Notes under the pieces: generated by a model
Told to the model about the DNA's origin: nothing
The model's database searches: none
The model's input: the letters and a program-made list of their open reading frames with translations, nothing else
Assembly (NCBI RefSeq): GCF_011927665.1
Contig: NZ_JAATJA010000004.1
Coordinates: 176,878 to 240,877 of the forward strand
Origin: Desulfobaculum xiamenense
GTDB lineage: Bacteria; Desulfobacterota; Desulfovibrionia; Desulfovibrionales; Desulfovibrionaceae
Direction of reading: 5' to 3'
DNA: 64,000 nucleotides
Shown: positions 38,801 to 47,560 of the stretch, piece after piece
Position numbering within the stretch: position 1 is the stretch's first letter
Layout: each line of letters starts with the position of its first letter
Position numbers and translations under genes: made by a program

Positions 38801-39475
38801 GTCGATGATGGTTCCCTGCCCGTCGATGACGGTGCAGAACCGGTGCTGCTTGGGGTCGTTGAGTGGTGAGGTCTCGAAGGCCAGGCGCGAGCAGTCGATG
38901 ACGCAGCACAGGATGCCGGTCAGTTCACTGTCCGCGCGGACCGGAACGGTCAGCGCCATGACCATCGTGTCCCCAAGGCGTGTGCCCGGGGAGAGCCGTG
39001 TGTCGGCCGGGAGGTGGGCTGCCTCCGCGCCCACGAGGCTTCGCAGGGCGGGTGTGTCGAAGCCTTCGGCCGCATGCAGGAGCAGCGCGCCGTCGTGCAG
39101 CCGCGTATAGGAAACGGCCCGAATGGCCGGAAAGATCATGGACAGTCGGGCGAGATTGGCGCGGGCTCCGGTCTCCGGCATGCGTCCCTTCTCGAATCGG
39201 GGGAGTAGGTCGCTCGCGAAGACCTGTGTGGCCGTGGCGATGGTGCCGAGGCGCGAGGCGATGGTTTCGCGGATGGTGGCCGCCTGCTGGCTGAGCTGGG
39301 TGGTGTAGGCCGCCCGCTGGCTACGGGTTGCGAGGATGTTTGCGTAGACGAGGGCGCAGGCCAGACCAGCGCAGAGGATGGCGATGATTGCTGCGTATGC
39401 AATGCGCCGTCTGAAGCCCCTGCCGAGAAGAATCTGGCGGAGGGTGGAGTCGCGGTGGCGCATCGCGCGAAACAT
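35843..39475 (-). CDS. Membrane cyclic-di-GMP synthase/phosphodiesterase, tandem paralogue
   Basis: A protein of about 1210 aa with the same plan as its downstream neighbour: membrane segment (IAYAAIIAILCAGLACALVYANIL), periplasmic sensor region, second membrane segment (VLYAGIGAMLLTALAILVIIG), two PAS domains, GAF, GGDEF and EAL. GGDEF has RLGGDEF and an RATD inhibitory site; EAL has GFEALLRWRHP, GVNLSARQ, LEITETAV, IDDFGIGHSS and AEGVE. The sensor halves of the two proteins differ far more than the cytoplasmic halves, so they probably read different signals. Start near MFRAMRHRD (39475) or the ATG at 39463; neither has a strong ribosome-binding site. 137 bases precede the second gene. Confidence 0.9.
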   Translation of the reverse strand: MFRAMRHRDSTLRQILLGRGFRRRIAYAAIIAILCAGLACALVYANILATRSQRAAYTTQLSQQAATIRETIASRLGTIATATQVFASDLLPRFEKGRMPETGARANLARLSMIFPAIRAVSYTRLHDGALLLHAAEGFDTPALRSLVGAEAAHLPADTRLSPGTRLGDTMVMALTVPVRADSELTGILCCVIDCSRLAFETSPLNDPKQHRFCTVIDGQGTIIDCFIDALCGTNLMEPTSAMPPHIRELTRRVVKIPNGSDVFDLPKGVSHHSPARLLAWDSLALGGQRIVVACTAPESIAAIPLTRQRVLYAGIGAMLLTALAILVIIGTARRTRHFRRAAYRRMLEVIDVVPDPTFAVDTRGTVIAWNPAMAALTGIPSEEILGRGEGEHARLFHGERRPMLVDLIGHGPREVERLYDTVERVGDVVQVETFVPSLRNGRGAHVAGTASLLRDDDGAVIGAIETVRDVTRLKRAERRLRASEERYALAVAGANDCIWDLNLRTDSLYVSTRWADILGIPPSQAPTGLDDWHARLHPADSPAVTEAFESVIRGEMTHFDIEYRMRHQDGSYRWVLTRGAGLKDIDGTVCRITGALTDITERKHEEAISSILLAISGAVHASRDLNELYATVHSILLRHIDATNFYIATVDRHRACLDFPYFRDEREGTSAESIPLDEADSPGLTMEIIRNGCPRFLDRAGIDAIGGIGPQAQQWLGTPLVIADTVMGAMAVQHYADPHHYTRRDLDLLVSVSAQVAMAIERKMNEEELSHQARHDALTGLANRALFTERLEQAIARARRRENYRFAVLMLDLDDFKLVNDCHGHQTGDALLLHLAGTLPRMLRATDTMARLGGDEFAVLIEEFNQPREVVRIIRRLQEATGEPVALSGEEVLPSTSIGVVINGRDYADTQSIMRDADIAMYQAKQRGKGRFRVFSSSMRAQATQQLDLRNSLSRAVRNGEFTLVYQPIFRAWDQALVGFEALLRWRHPLRGFVSPAEFIPVAEETALILPIGRFALEEACAAMARWRAAHPCCRDLTMGVNLSARQTVQTNLTNIVRRTLGKTALPPSCLKLEITETAVMEAPTVSQANLRKLRGLGVSLAIDDFGIGHSSLAYISNLPVQTVKIDHTFTSRLGRDVETREVIRAIITLAHSVGLNVVAEGVEDESQLAMLRGLGCEYIQGFLLGRPMPEDDITALLRSLDDAIAHDA

Positions 39476-39490
39476 AGTACAGGCGGAGGC

Positions 39491-39523
39491 AAAAAAAAAG
39501 CCCCGGCAGGCGGGGCTTTTTGG
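39491..39523 (-). terminator. Terminator after the 90-aa zinc-ribbon gene
   Basis: AAGCCCCG-N5-CGGGGCTT hairpin, flanked by A9 and T5 so it can work on either strand. It separates the zinc-ribbon gene from the GGDEF-EAL gene. Confidence 0.85.
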
Positions 39524-39540
39524 TGAAGACAAGATCGGGG

Positions 39541-39813
39541 CTACTTTTTGCACATATCCATGTAGGATGATCCGCAATAGGTGGCGAGATTGAATGACGT
39601 GTAGTTGTTCGCCGGGTCCTCGGCGTAGCGGAATCCGAGCTTTGACTCGGGATTGAATTCGGCCACGGTATTGTTGGAGTCGAGAAAGAGCGGGCACTGG
39701 TTGTTGTTGCAGACGAGCAGGATGCCCCAGCCCGTTTCCGGCGGCCCCATCCACGGCTCAAGCAGCTGTCCGCAGTGCGGGCACTTCCGGTCTGTGCGGA
39801 TTTCGTCTTCCAT
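39541..39813 (-). CDS. Small zinc-ribbon protein, 90 aa
   Basis: Soluble protein with one zinc-ribbon: Cys11-x2-Cys14 (CPHCGQ) and Cys35-x4-Cys40 (CNNNQC), followed by a PLFLDSNNTVAEFNPESKLGFRYAEDPANNYTSFNLATYCGSSY region. The family is not recognised beyond the metal site. ATG 39813 has AAGGAG. Monocistronic, divergent from the histidine kinase. Confidence 0.82.
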   Translation of the reverse strand: MEDEIRTDRKCPHCGQLLEPWMGPPETGWGILLVCNNNQCPLFLDSNNTVAEFNPESKLGFRYAEDPANNYTSFNLATYCGSSYMDMCKK

Positions 39814-39995
39814 ATCGGAACTCCTTGTGTGTGAGGATTTGTGACTGATTTCACGTAGACCTAATGCCTTGGGCGTACGTTGTCCAGAGGCCCCCGCAAA
39901 AAACCGTGCGGGGCGGGAGTTGGTGCGGCCTTGATCTGTTCGGATCAATGCCGCATGGTATGTGTATGAAAATGGCGAAGACGCGGGGAGGTCGC

Positions 39996-41390
39996 ATGCC
40001 GGTGAAGCGCATACGGGTGGACCGAGCGCTGGTCACGGTGCTGGTGTACGCCGTGTTCGGCTTCGCATGGATATTGTTCTCGGACTGGGCGCTGGAAATG
40101 CTGGTGCCTGATCCTCGGATCGCGCTGGTCATCCAGACGTGGAAGGGCTGGCTGTTCGTGCTGGTCACGGCGCTTTTGCTCTATGGCATGATACGGCGAA
40201 ACTTCGCGGCCCTCAGGACGAGTGAGCGACAGGCGTGGATTCTTGGGGCGCGCCTGCGCAGTGTCATGGATTCCATGGCCTGCGCTGTCATCGCCATCGA
40301 CGCGGATGGGCGAGTGGTTGCCGTCAACACGGTGGCCCTCGCCATGGCCGAGCGGGACGAGGAGGCGCTCGGGGCGGATGTGTTCGAGGCCTTCGCGGTG
40401 CTGGAACCATGCCGCGAGCAACTCGCCTTGGCCCTGTCGGGGCGTCGTCCGCCGTCCGTGCGGCTGGAATCCTCGGGAGGCGTGGCACCGCGCCATCTGG
40501 TGGCTGAGAGCTTCCCGCTGGCCGGTGGTGAGGGCGGGGCCGTCCTGCGCGTGGACGATGTGACGGAGCAGGTGCGGCTGGAGTCCATGATGGCGCAGAC
40601 CGAAAAGATGATTTCCGTGGGCGGGCTGGCATCGGGCATGGCCCACGAGATCAACAACCCCTTGAGTGGCATTGTGCAGGGTGCCCAGAATATCATGCGG
40701 CGGCTCGATCCGCTCATGGGCACCAATGCCGAGGTCGCCGAGCGGCTGGGTGTCCCGGTGGAGAGCGTGCGGGGGTATCTCGAAGAGCGCGGCGTGCTGC
40801 GCATGCTCGACGGCATTCGCGAATCGGCCCTGCGTGCCGCGCGCATCGTGTCCAATATGCTCGATTTCGCCCGGCGTAGCGATTCGTCCCCCGTGCCGTG
40901 TGATCTCAATGCCGTGGTTGCGGGAGCTGTGGAATTGGCTTCGGGCGATTACAGCTTGCGGCGCGGCTACGACTTTCTGGCCATTGAGATCGTCAGGGAG
41001 TTCGCCGACCCTCCGCCGCCCGTGTGTTGCCATCGTTCGGAACTCGAACAGGTGGTGTTCGGCCTGCTCAAGAACGCGGCACAGGCCATGACGGACGCGG
41101 GGACCGCGAATCCGCGCATCGTCCTGCGTACGGGACGGCGCGGCGAATGGGGCTTTCTGGAGGTTGAGGACAACGGTCCGGGCATGCCCCCGGAGGTGCA
41201 GCGGCGCGTTTTCGAGCCGTTCTACACGACCAAGCCGCCCGGAGAGGGGACCGGGATGGGGCTGTCGGTCGCCTATTTTATCATTGTGCGCAATCACGGC
41301 GGACAGTTTCAGGTTGAGACGCGGCCAGGGCAAGGAGCGCGCTTCACGGTGCTTCTGCCCATTCTCGAACCCGACGAGTGTCATCTCTAG
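39996..41390 (+). CDS. Membrane sensor histidine kinase with PAS domain
   Basis: A 464-aa kinase. Two closely spaced membrane helices (about 10-32 and 50-68) leave almost no periplasmic domain, so the signal is probably sensed in the membrane or by the cytoplasmic PAS domain (about 85-190). The phospho-acceptor is in MAHEINNPLSG (near residue 212). The ATPase has N-box VVFGLLKNAAQAM, G1 EDNGPGMP, F-box FEPFYTTK and G2 GEGTGMGLSV, all intact. GGGAGG before the ATG fixes the start; upstream in-frame ATGs lack one. No response regulator is adjacent. Confidence 0.92.
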   Translation: MPVKRIRVDRALVTVLVYAVFGFAWILFSDWALEMLVPDPRIALVIQTWKGWLFVLVTALLLYGMIRRNFAALRTSERQAWILGARLRSVMDSMACAVIAIDADGRVVAVNTVALAMAERDEEALGADVFEAFAVLEPCREQLALALSGRRPPSVRLESSGGVAPRHLVAESFPLAGGEGGAVLRVDDVTEQVRLESMMAQTEKMISVGGLASGMAHEINNPLSGIVQGAQNIMRRLDPLMGTNAEVAERLGVPVESVRGYLEERGVLRMLDGIRESALRAARIVSNMLDFARRSDSSPVPCDLNAVVAGAVELASGDYSLRRGYDFLAIEIVREFADPPPPVCCHRSELEQVVFGLLKNAAQAMTDAGTANPRIVLRTGRRGEWGFLEVEDNGPGMPPEVQRRVFEPFYTTKPPGEGTGMGLSVAYFIIVRNHGGQFQVETRPGQGARFTVLLPILEPDECHL

Positions 41391-42070
41391 TCGGGCGAAG
41401 CCGCCTGCCGCCAGTTGACGCCTTCCGTGTCCAGCCCGCGCCCCGCGTCGTACACGCCAACCACGGCGTCGAGGACGCGGCGGGATTTCGCCCTGCGCCA
41501 ATAGTGGAAAATGTTCGTGTAGTCAGCCTCGTAGCCGCCCCTGCTGGTCCAGCCGCCGCAACGCACCACCGCCAACTCGCGCGATACGCACACGCACAGC
41601 GGGTCGATGTTCGTGGGGCGCACGAGCTCGCGGTCGTCGCCCACACGCGGCAGCAGCGGGACATCCGCGAAGGCGCGGGAGGTGTCGATGCGCGCGACGA
41701 TCATCTCGTGGTCGAGGTGGGCGTGGTAGATGCAGAGCGCTTCCGGCGTCAGGGCGTTGTCGTCGTCGAGAAACAGGACGTGGCCCCCGCGCGCGGCCCG
41801 AAGCAGCGTATTGCGCACGGCGTTGCCGTAGTCGCCGTCGCGAGGCAGGTCGAAGAAGCGCACGAAGTCCGGGGGCGGGCCGCCGTCGGGCCCGAGGCGC
41901 GGGCCGCGCATGCCGTCGAAGCCGACGAGCATTTCGATATGAATGGACGGGCCGATCGCTTCGCGTAGCCGGGTGAGGGCTTCGGCCACGCTGCCCATGG
42001 CGAGGCGCAGCGCCTGCGGACGGCGTCCGCCGCTTGGGGTGATGATGGAGAATGTGATGGGCTGCTGCAT
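41387..42070 (-). CDS. GT-A-fold glycosyltransferase-like protein
   Basis: A 227-aa soluble protein opening ITFSIITPSGGRRPQALRLAMGSV, the nucleotide-sugar strand of family 2 transferases. GDYGNAVRN and FLDDDNALTPEAL (about residues 105-117) supply the DxD metal site. The acceptor is unknown, and no polysaccharide cluster is adjacent. Its stop codon overlaps that of the convergent histidine kinase (41387-41389 versus 41388-41390). Confidence 0.82.
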   Translation of the reverse strand: MQQPITFSIITPSGGRRPQALRLAMGSVAEALTRLREAIGPSIHIEMLVGFDGMRGPRLGPDGGPPPDFVRFFDLPRDGDYGNAVRNTLLRAARGGHVLFLDDDNALTPEALCIYHAHLDHEMIVARIDTSRAFADVPLLPRVGDDRELVRPTNIDPLCVCVSRELAVVRCGGWTSRGGYEADYTNIFHYWRRAKSRRVLDAVVGVYDAGRGLDTEGVNWRQAASPD

Positions 42071-42363
42071 GGCTGGTCCTCAGAATTGTCTATCGTTAGT
42101 GTGCCATCGTGCGTCCGAGAGTCAAGACGGGATGGGGTGTGACGTGTCGGACGAGGGATGCGCGGCGCAAGGGTGAATACTGGCGGATGCCGGGCATTTC
42201 AATGACGGATTCGATGGGGAGGGCGGTGACGTGATGGCTACCTCAAGAAGTGTCTTGCGAAGGCTTGAACAGGTAAAGTCATTGAATTCGGTATGTTGAG
42301 ATTGAAAAGCCCGGATATTCCCGCTGTCCGCGAAAAAAATGTGAACGAAATTTTAGAAACCGC
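42071..42363. other. Gene-free region before the tRNA-Val promoter
   Basis: About 290 bases; I see no credible gene, and no strong hairpin other than short dyads. Confidence 0.4.
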
Positions 42364-42392
42364 TTGACGGTGAGGGGTGAAATCTGTAGACA
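42364..42392 (+). promoter_or_regulatory. Promoter of tRNA-Val
   Basis: TTGACG (42364-42369), 17 bases, TAGACA (42387-42392), ending 39 bases before the tRNA. Confidence 0.8.
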
Positions 42393-42431
42393 CCGTTTTC
42401 GCGACGACGTCATCGGCGTCCGCGACGAAGT

Positions 42432-42506
42432 AGGCCCGTAGCTCAGGGGGAGAGCACTTGCTTGACGCGCAAGGGGTCAGCAGTTCAAATCTGCTCGGGC
42501 CTACCA
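42432..42506 (+). tRNA. tRNA-Val (anticodon GAC)
   Basis: Complete cloverleaf with encoded CCA. Acceptor AGGCCCG pairs with CGGGCCT (42496-42502), then A and CCA. D arm GCTC/GAGC; anticodon arm CTTGC/GCAAG with loop TTGACGC (anticodon GAC at 42464-42466, reading GUC). T arm AGCAG/CTGCT with loop TTCAAAT. It has its own promoter and terminator. Confidence 0.96.
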
Positions 42507-42519
42507 CTTCGAATCTACA

Positions 42520-42544
42520 GGGAGGCCTATGGCCTCCCTTTTTT
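42520..42544 (+). terminator. Terminator of the tRNA-Val gene
   Basis: GGGAGGCC-TAT-GGCCTCCC followed by six T residues, 14 bases after the CCA end. Confidence 0.93.
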
Positions 42545-42612
42545 ATTAAAGGTCTATGCACATGGGGTGGTTCGCATTGTAGGCGGGAACCCCGAAACAA
42601 AGGAGTAACGAC

Positions 42613-44562
42613 GTGCAGGTTGCGGTTGCCGACATGGCTGTGGACGCACAGGCAGGTATGGCTTGCGGCGAGATCCTCAAGAAGGCGCTTTCCGGCAAGA
42701 AGTTCAAGAAGGTTGTGGCATGCAGATGCGGCGAAACTCTTCTGGATCTGAGCCGAACTATTAGCGAGACTTGCACCGAGCTCACTCCCGTTTATGACGA
42801 CACCCCCGAGGGACTCGCCGTCATCAGGCACAGCGCGGCGCACATCATGGCCGAGGCCGTGAAGCGTCTCTTTCCTTCCGCCAAGGTCACCATTGGCCCG
42901 GCCATCGAGAATGGCTTCTACTACGATTTCGATTTCGAACGTCCCTTCACCCCCGAGGATCTTACGGCCATCGAGGCCGAGATCGAAAAGATCGTCGCCG
43001 CCGACGCTCCCTTCGTCCGCAAGGAGATGAGCAAGGCCGAGGCCCGTGCGCTCTTTGATTCCATGGGCGAGACCTACAAGGGCGAAATCATGGACGATCT
43101 GGGCGGAGACGAGTTCTCCGTGTACACGCAGGGCGGCTTTGTCGACCTGTGCCGCGGTCCCCACGTTCCGTCCACCGGATTCCTCAAGGCCTTCAAGCTG
43201 ACCAGCGTGGCTGGCGCCTACTGGCGCGGCGACGAGAAGAACAAGATGCTCCAGCGCATCTACGGCACGGCGTTCGCCACTGCCAAGGAGCTCAAGGAGC
43301 ACCTCGACCGCATCGAGGAGGCCAAGAAGCGTGACCATCGCAAGCTCGGCCCCCAGCTGGACCTGTTCAGCTTCCAGGAGCGCGGCGGCGCGGGCATGGC
43401 CTACTGGCATCCCAAGGGTGCCCTGCTGCGCACCATCCTCGAAGACTTCGTGAACCGCGAGATGCTGCGGCGAGACTACGACATCGTGCGTACCCCGCAG
43501 ATTCTCAAGCGCGAGCTGTGGGAGGCCTCCGGCCACTACGACAACTACCGCGAGAACATGTACTTCACGGAGATCGACGAGCAGCCCTATGGCGTGAAGC
43601 CCATGAACTGCGTAGCGCACATGCTTATCTACAATTCGCATCTGCGCAGTTATCGCGATCTGCCCAAGCGCTATTTCGAGTTCGGCGTGGTGCACCGCCA
43701 CGAGAAGTCGGGCGTGCTGCACGGCCTGCTTCGCGTCCGCCAGTTCACGCAGGACGATGCTCACATCATCTGCCGTCCGGACCAGCTCCAGGACGAGATC
43801 AAGGGCGTCATGCGCTGGATTCAGGACCTCATGGGCCTGTTCGGCTTCGAGTACACCATGGAGCTGTCCACCCGTCCTGAGAAGTCCATCGGCTCCGACG
43901 AGGACTGGGAGCGCGCGACCGTCGCTCTGGTGGATGCCATGGAAAGCATGGGTCTGCCCTATGAGGTCAACGAAGGCGATGGTGCGTTCTACGGCCCGAA
44001 AATCGACGTGAAACTGCATGATTGCCTCGGTCGCGAGTGGCAGTGCTCCACCATCCAGGTCGATTTCACCTTGCCAGAACGTTTTGACATGGTTTACATC
44101 GGCGAAGATGGTGAGCGTCACCGCCCGGTGATGGTCCACAGAGCCATCATGGGTTCCGTGGAGCGTTTCATCGGCGTGCTCACCGAGCACTTCGCCGGTG
44201 CGTTCCCCACGTGGCTGGCACCCGTACAGGCCCGAATCCTGACCGTTACCGATGCCCAGCACGAATTTGCCGAGAAGGCGCGCCTGTTCCTGCGGGAGCA
44301 TGGCATTCGGGTCGAAGCCGACCTGCGCAACGAGAAGCTCGGCTACAAGGTGCGCGAAGCGCAGCTTGAGAAAGTTCCGTACCTGCTTGTCGTGGGAGAC
44401 AAGGAGGTCGAGGCCCAAGGCGTCAACGTGCGCCTGAGGGGCGAGAATCTGGGGCTGAAGACCCTGGAGGAGACTGTAAACATGGTTCTCGAAGATTGCC
44501 GGGAACCGTTCAAACGCGGAGGAATGAGCTATAGCTTCAGCAGCTATTCGTGCCCGGTGTAA
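42613..44562 (+). CDS. thrS: Threonyl-tRNA synthetase
   Basis: Class II synthetase of 649 aa that charges tRNA-Thr. Modules in order: TGS-like N-terminus (1-65), the editing domain from [17 protein letters not shown] (about 72-88) with its HxxxH metal-site residues, the catalytic core with [18 protein letters not shown] (zinc Cys) and [15 protein letters not shown], and an anticodon-binding domain from about 545. The start is a GTG at 42613 behind AGGAG. Its last 13 codons overlap the infC 5' end, and GGAGGA inside thrS serves infC. First gene of thrS-infC-rpmI-rplT-pheS. Confidence 0.96.
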   Translation: MQVAVADMAVDAQAGMACGEILKKALSGKKFKKVVACRCGETLLDLSRTISETCTELTPVYDDTPEGLAVIRHSAAHIMAEAVKRLFPSAKVTIGPAIENGFYYDFDFERPFTPEDLTAIEAEIEKIVAADAPFVRKEMSKAEARALFDSMGETYKGEIMDDLGGDEFSVYTQGGFVDLCRGPHVPSTGFLKAFKLTSVAGAYWRGDEKNKMLQRIYGTAFATAKELKEHLDRIEEAKKRDHRKLGPQLDLFSFQERGGAGMAYWHPKGALLRTILEDFVNREMLRRDYDIVRTPQILKRELWEASGHYDNYRENMYFTEIDEQPYGVKPMNCVAHMLIYNSHLRSYRDLPKRYFEFGVVHRHEKSGVLHGLLRVRQFTQDDAHIICRPDQLQDEIKGVMRWIQDLMGLFGFEYTMELSTRPEKSIGSDEDWERATVALVDAMESMGLPYEVNEGDGAFYGPKIDVKLHDCLGREWQCSTIQVDFTLPERFDMVYIGEDGERHRPVMVHRAIMGSVERFIGVLTEHFAGAFPTWLAPVQARILTVTDAQHEFAEKARLFLREHGIRVEADLRNEKLGYKVREAQLEKVPYLLVVGDKEVEAQGVNVRLRGENLGLKTLEETVNMVLEDCREPFKRGGMSYSFSSYSCPV

Positions 44563-45058
44563 TAGGCAGATTCGCGCACGCGAAGTGCTTGTGATCGGAG
44601 CGGAAGGAGAGCAGGTCGGCGTCGTTTCTACTGACGAGGCCCTGCGGATGGCCCACGAGCTTGGGCTGGATCTGGTGGAAGTGGCGCCCAACGCCAAACC
44701 CCCGGTCTGCAAGATCATGGACTTCGGCAAGTACAAGTACGAGCAGCAGAAGAAACTTCAGGCTGCCCGTAAGAAGCAGGCCGTTGTCCAGATCAAGGAA
44801 ATCAAGATGCGCCCCAAGACGGACGATCACGATTTCAACACCAAGCTCAAGCATGTTCGCCGCTTTCTGGAGGATGGTGACCGCTGCAAGGTGACCATTT
44901 TCTTCCGTGGGCGCGAGATCGTGCACAAGGATCGTGGCATGATTGTTCTGGACCGAGTGGTCGAAGCCGTTGCCGACATTGCCAAAGTCGAGCAGCAGGC
45001 CCGGGCCGAGGGCAGAACCATGAGCCTTTTGCTTGCACCGGTTGCCAAGAAGCAGTAA
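44531..45058 (+). CDS. infC: Translation initiation factor IF-3, probable AUA start
   Basis: IF-3 of 175 aa if begun at AUA 44531. Family landmarks are [54 protein letters not shown] and [11 protein letters not shown]. There is no in-frame ATG or GTG before the conserved NRQIRARE, since the frame is closed by a TGA at 44525-44527. An ATG-like start at GTG 44585 would remove conserved residues. AUA at 44531 lies seven bases after GGAGGA (44518-44523) and gives the normal family length; AUU at 44546 is the alternative. Non-AUG starts in infC are known to allow IF-3 autoregulation. It overlaps the thrS 3' end in another frame. Confidence 0.9.
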   Translation: MASAAIRARCNRQIRAREVLVIGAEGEQVGVVSTDEALRMAHELGLDLVEVAPNAKPPVCKIMDFGKYKYEQQKKLQAARKKQAVVQIKEIKMRPKTDDHDFNTKLKHVRRFLEDGDRCKVTIFFRGREIVHKDRGMIVLDRVVEAVADIAKVEQQARAEGRTMSLLLAPVAKKQ

Positions 45059-45130
45059 TCCTCCGCGAGCAAGACGCCATGGCCGCACCAGTTGCGGTCA
45101 AGCGATATGTCCGGAACGGAAACAGCGTCG

Positions 45131-45157
45131 GCGGCCCCCTTGCCATGGGGGGCCGCT
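45131..45157 (+). promoter_or_regulatory. Hairpin in the infC-rpmI leader, possible attenuator or L20 site
   Basis: GCGGCCCCC-N8-GGGGGCCGC-type stem followed by TGTTTGCG, 31 bases before the rpmI ATG. In other bacteria this intergenic stretch binds L20 or acts as an attenuator; that function here is inferred. Confidence 0.5.
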
Positions 45158-45187
45158 GTTTGCGCATTCCACAGCAAGGAGACAGCA

Positions 45188-45391
45188 ATGCCCAAGATCA
45201 AGACGAACCGCAGCGCCGCCAAGCGCTTTCGTGCGACCGGCTCCGGCAAGATCCGTCGTCGCAAGCAGGGCCTGCGCCACATCCTGACCAAGAAGAGCGC
45301 CAATCGTAAGCGCCGCCTCGGTCAGGGCGCTCTGGTCGACAAGACCAACGAGCGCGCAGTGAAGCGCATGATCCCCGCGCTCTGCAAGTAA
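45188..45391 (+). CDS. rpmI: 50S ribosomal protein bL35
   Basis: Highly basic 67-aa protein beginning [28 protein letters not shown], the bL35 signature. ATG 45188 follows AAGGAG; upstream in-frame ATGs belong to the structured leader. Sits between infC and rplT as usual. Confidence 0.96.
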   Translation: MPKIKTNRSAAKRFRATGSGKIRRRKQGLRHILTKKSANRKRRLGQGALVDKTNERAVKRMIPALCK

Positions 45392-45481
45392 GCAGACGCG
45401 AGTTCCCAACCATCCATAGAATGTCGTTCTCCCTGCCAAACCGGGGCAACCTTGGGGGCGGGGTAAAGGAGGAAACGAACG

Positions 45482-45835
45482 ATGAGAGTTAAGAGAGGCG
45501 TCACCGCCAAAAGGCGTCACAAGAAATATTTGAAGATGGCGAAGGGCTACCGTGGTGCCCGCAGCCTGCTGTACACCACAGCCCGCGAGACCGTTGAGCG
45601 CGCGCTCGTCTACGCCTTCCGTGACCGTAAGGTCCGCAAGCGCGAGTTCCGCAAGCTGTGGATCATGCGTATCAACGCTGCCGCGCGCGAGCACGGCATG
45701 TCCTACAGCAAGTTCATGCACGGCCTGAAGCTGGCCGGCGTCGAGCTGAACCGCAAGGTGCTGGCCGATATGGCCGTCCGTGAGAAGGCTGCCTTCGCAA
45801 AGGTCGCCGAGATCGCCAAAAGCAAGCTCGACTAG
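45482..45835 (+). CDS. rplT: 50S ribosomal protein bL20
   Basis: 117-aa basic protein starting [28 protein letters not shown], with [40 protein letters not shown], the whole-family pattern. AAGGAGG lies upstream. It may regulate rpmI-rplT by binding its own leader, as in other bacteria. Confidence 0.97.
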   Translation: MRVKRGVTAKRRHKKYLKMAKGYRGARSLLYTTARETVERALVYAFRDRKVRKREFRKLWIMRINAAAREHGMSYSKFMHGLKLAGVELNRKVLADMAVREKAAFAKVAEIAKSKLD

Positions 45836-45837
45836 CC

Positions 45838-46890
45838 ATGTCTGACGCAGGAAAGAAGCTCATAGACGAACTGGGTGCCATCGTCCCCGCCTTCCGCGAG
45901 GAGCTGGGACAGGCCGGTTCCGTTGATGCTCTGGAGGAACTTCGTGTGAAGTTCCTCGGCCGCAAGGGCCAGTTGGCCACCCTGCTTTCAGGCCTGCGCG
46001 ACCTGTCCGAGGAAGACCGCCCCGAGGTTGGCAAGGTCGGCAATCTCGTCAAGAACGAGCTGACCGAACTCTTCGCCGCCCGCGAGGCCTCACTGGCACA
46101 GGAGAAGGAAGACGCGGCCCTGTCGCTGTTCGATCCCTCCATGCCGGGGCGTACGCCCGAAGTAGGGTCCCTGCATCCCATCACGCTGGTCATGGAGGAA
46201 ATTTGCTCCGTGTTCGGCAGCCTGGGATTCGAGGTGGTCACCGGTCCCGAAGTCGAAACCGACTTCTACAACTTCGAGGCTCTGAACCTGCCGCCCGAGC
46301 ACCCCGCCCGCGATATGCAGGATACCCTGTACATCACGGATCAGGTGCTGCTGCGCACGCATACCTCGCCGCTGCAGGTCAGAACCATGCTCGGTCGCAA
46401 GCCGCCTGTCGCGGTCATTGCTCCGGGCAAGGTCTACCGCCGCGATTCCGACCTTACGCACACGCCCATGTTCCATCAGATCGAAGGACTTCTGGTGGAT
46501 CACAACGTGAGCATGGCCGATCTTCGCGGCACGCTGACGTCGTTCGTGCGCCAGGTGTTCGGAACCGATACCCGGGTCCGCTTCCGCCCGAGCTTCTTCC
46601 CCTTCACCGAGCCCAGCGCAGAGGTTGATATCAGCTGCGTGATGTGCGGTGGAAAGGGCGAGGTGAACGGCGAGCCCTGCCGTGTCTGCAAGCAGACCGG
46701 CTGGGTTGAGATCCTCGGGTGCGGCATGGTCGATCCGCAGGTCTTCAAGGCCGTGGGATACGACCCCGAAGTCTACACCGGTTTCGCTTTCGGACTCGGC
46801 ATCGAGCGAGTCGCCATGCTCAAGTACGGCATTGGCGACCTGCGCATGTTCTTCGAGAACGATACGCGCTTCCTGCGTCAGTTCTGCTAG
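45838..46890 (+). CDS. pheS: Phenylalanyl-tRNA synthetase alpha subunit
   Basis: 350-aa class II catalytic subunit. The N-terminal coiled coil is followed by [51 protein letters not shown] motif 1/2 residues, [22 protein letters not shown] and C-terminal [19 protein letters not shown] four-Cys insertion (CVMCGGKG...CRVCKQTGW, about residues 264-286) is present, as in several related lineages. The protein is complete, ending [10 protein letters not shown]. Two bases after rplT. The usual downstream pheT is absent: a terminator follows. Confidence 0.97.
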   Translation: MSDAGKKLIDELGAIVPAFREELGQAGSVDALEELRVKFLGRKGQLATLLSGLRDLSEEDRPEVGKVGNLVKNELTELFAAREASLAQEKEDAALSLFDPSMPGRTPEVGSLHPITLVMEEICSVFGSLGFEVVTGPEVETDFYNFEALNLPPEHPARDMQDTLYITDQVLLRTHTSPLQVRTMLGRKPPVAVIAPGKVYRRDSDLTHTPMFHQIEGLLVDHNVSMADLRGTLTSFVRQVFGTDTRVRFRPSFFPFTEPSAEVDISCVMCGGKGEVNGEPCRVCKQTGWVEILGCGMVDPQVFKAVGYDPEVYTGFAFGLGIERVAMLKYGIGDLRMFFENDTRFLRQFC

Positions 46891-46929
46891 GTAAGACACC
46901 ACACCGGACATATCCATAAAATGGCAGAA

Positions 46930-46959
46930 GGCCCCGCGATTCGTCGCGGGGCCTTTTTT
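46930..46959 (+). terminator. Terminator after pheS
   Basis: GGCCCCGCGA-TTCG-TCGCGGGGCC followed by T6. It closes the thrS-pheS operon. Confidence 0.95.
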
Positions 46960-47072
46960 ATGCGGTCTGGGTCGCATCCCGGAAAGATCCCGGTTGGGAG
47001 TGTGTGGCGCGGCGCGGGATGCGCCGGGTCGGGCGTGCGGTGTTGTCGGGATGTGGCCGTCGGGCAGGGGTT

Positions 47073-47495
47073 CTAGTCGTCGCCGCTGACCTTGCCGCGC
47101 AGGCGTTTGGTGTCGCCGCGACGTTTCTTTTCGGAAACGCGGCGCTTGGTCGAGGCGAGGGTGGGGCGCGTGGGGCGGCGCTTCTTGTGCACGATGAGCG
47201 CCTGCCGCAGGAGTTCCACAAGGCGCTCCACGGCCAGCGCCTTGTTGGTCGATTGGCTGCGGCTGTCGTCCGCGCTGACGCGCAACACGCCGCGGGTGTC
47301 GATGCGTGAGGCCAGCGCGGTCATGATGCGGGCCTTCTGTGCGTCGGTGAGGCTTGGCGAGCCAGCCACGTCGAAGACGACGGTGACGCGCGTCTCGACC
47401 TTGTTGACATGTTGGCCGCCGGGGCCGCCGGAGCGGGAGGTCTCGAAGTTCAGTTCCCTATCGGGAAGCTCGCAATTGTTGTTGACTTTGGGCAC
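47073..47495 (-). CDS. arfB: Ribosome-rescue peptidyl-tRNA hydrolase ArfB
   Basis: 140-aa release-factor-like protein that frees stalled ribosomes. The catalytic SGGPGGQHVNKVETRV (GGQ at about 27-29) is followed by a compact fold and a long basic tail RRPTRPTLASTKRRVSEKKRRGDTKRLRGK that occupies the mRNA channel. The start is a GTG at 47495 (reading MPKVNNN); the nearby ATG is out of frame. Convergent with pheS. Confidence 0.93.
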   Translation of the reverse strand: MPKVNNNCELPDRELNFETSRSGGPGGQHVNKVETRVTVVFDVAGSPSLTDAQKARIMTALASRIDTRGVLRVSADDSRSQSTNKALAVERLVELLRQALIVHKKRRPTRPTLASTKRRVSEKKRRGDTKRLRGKVSGDD

Positions 47496-47560
47496 GCCAT
47501 ATCTACCTTGTTCGTCGTGCGGGCTGCCCGCACGAATTCGGGAAATTCAGGAGAGAGAAC

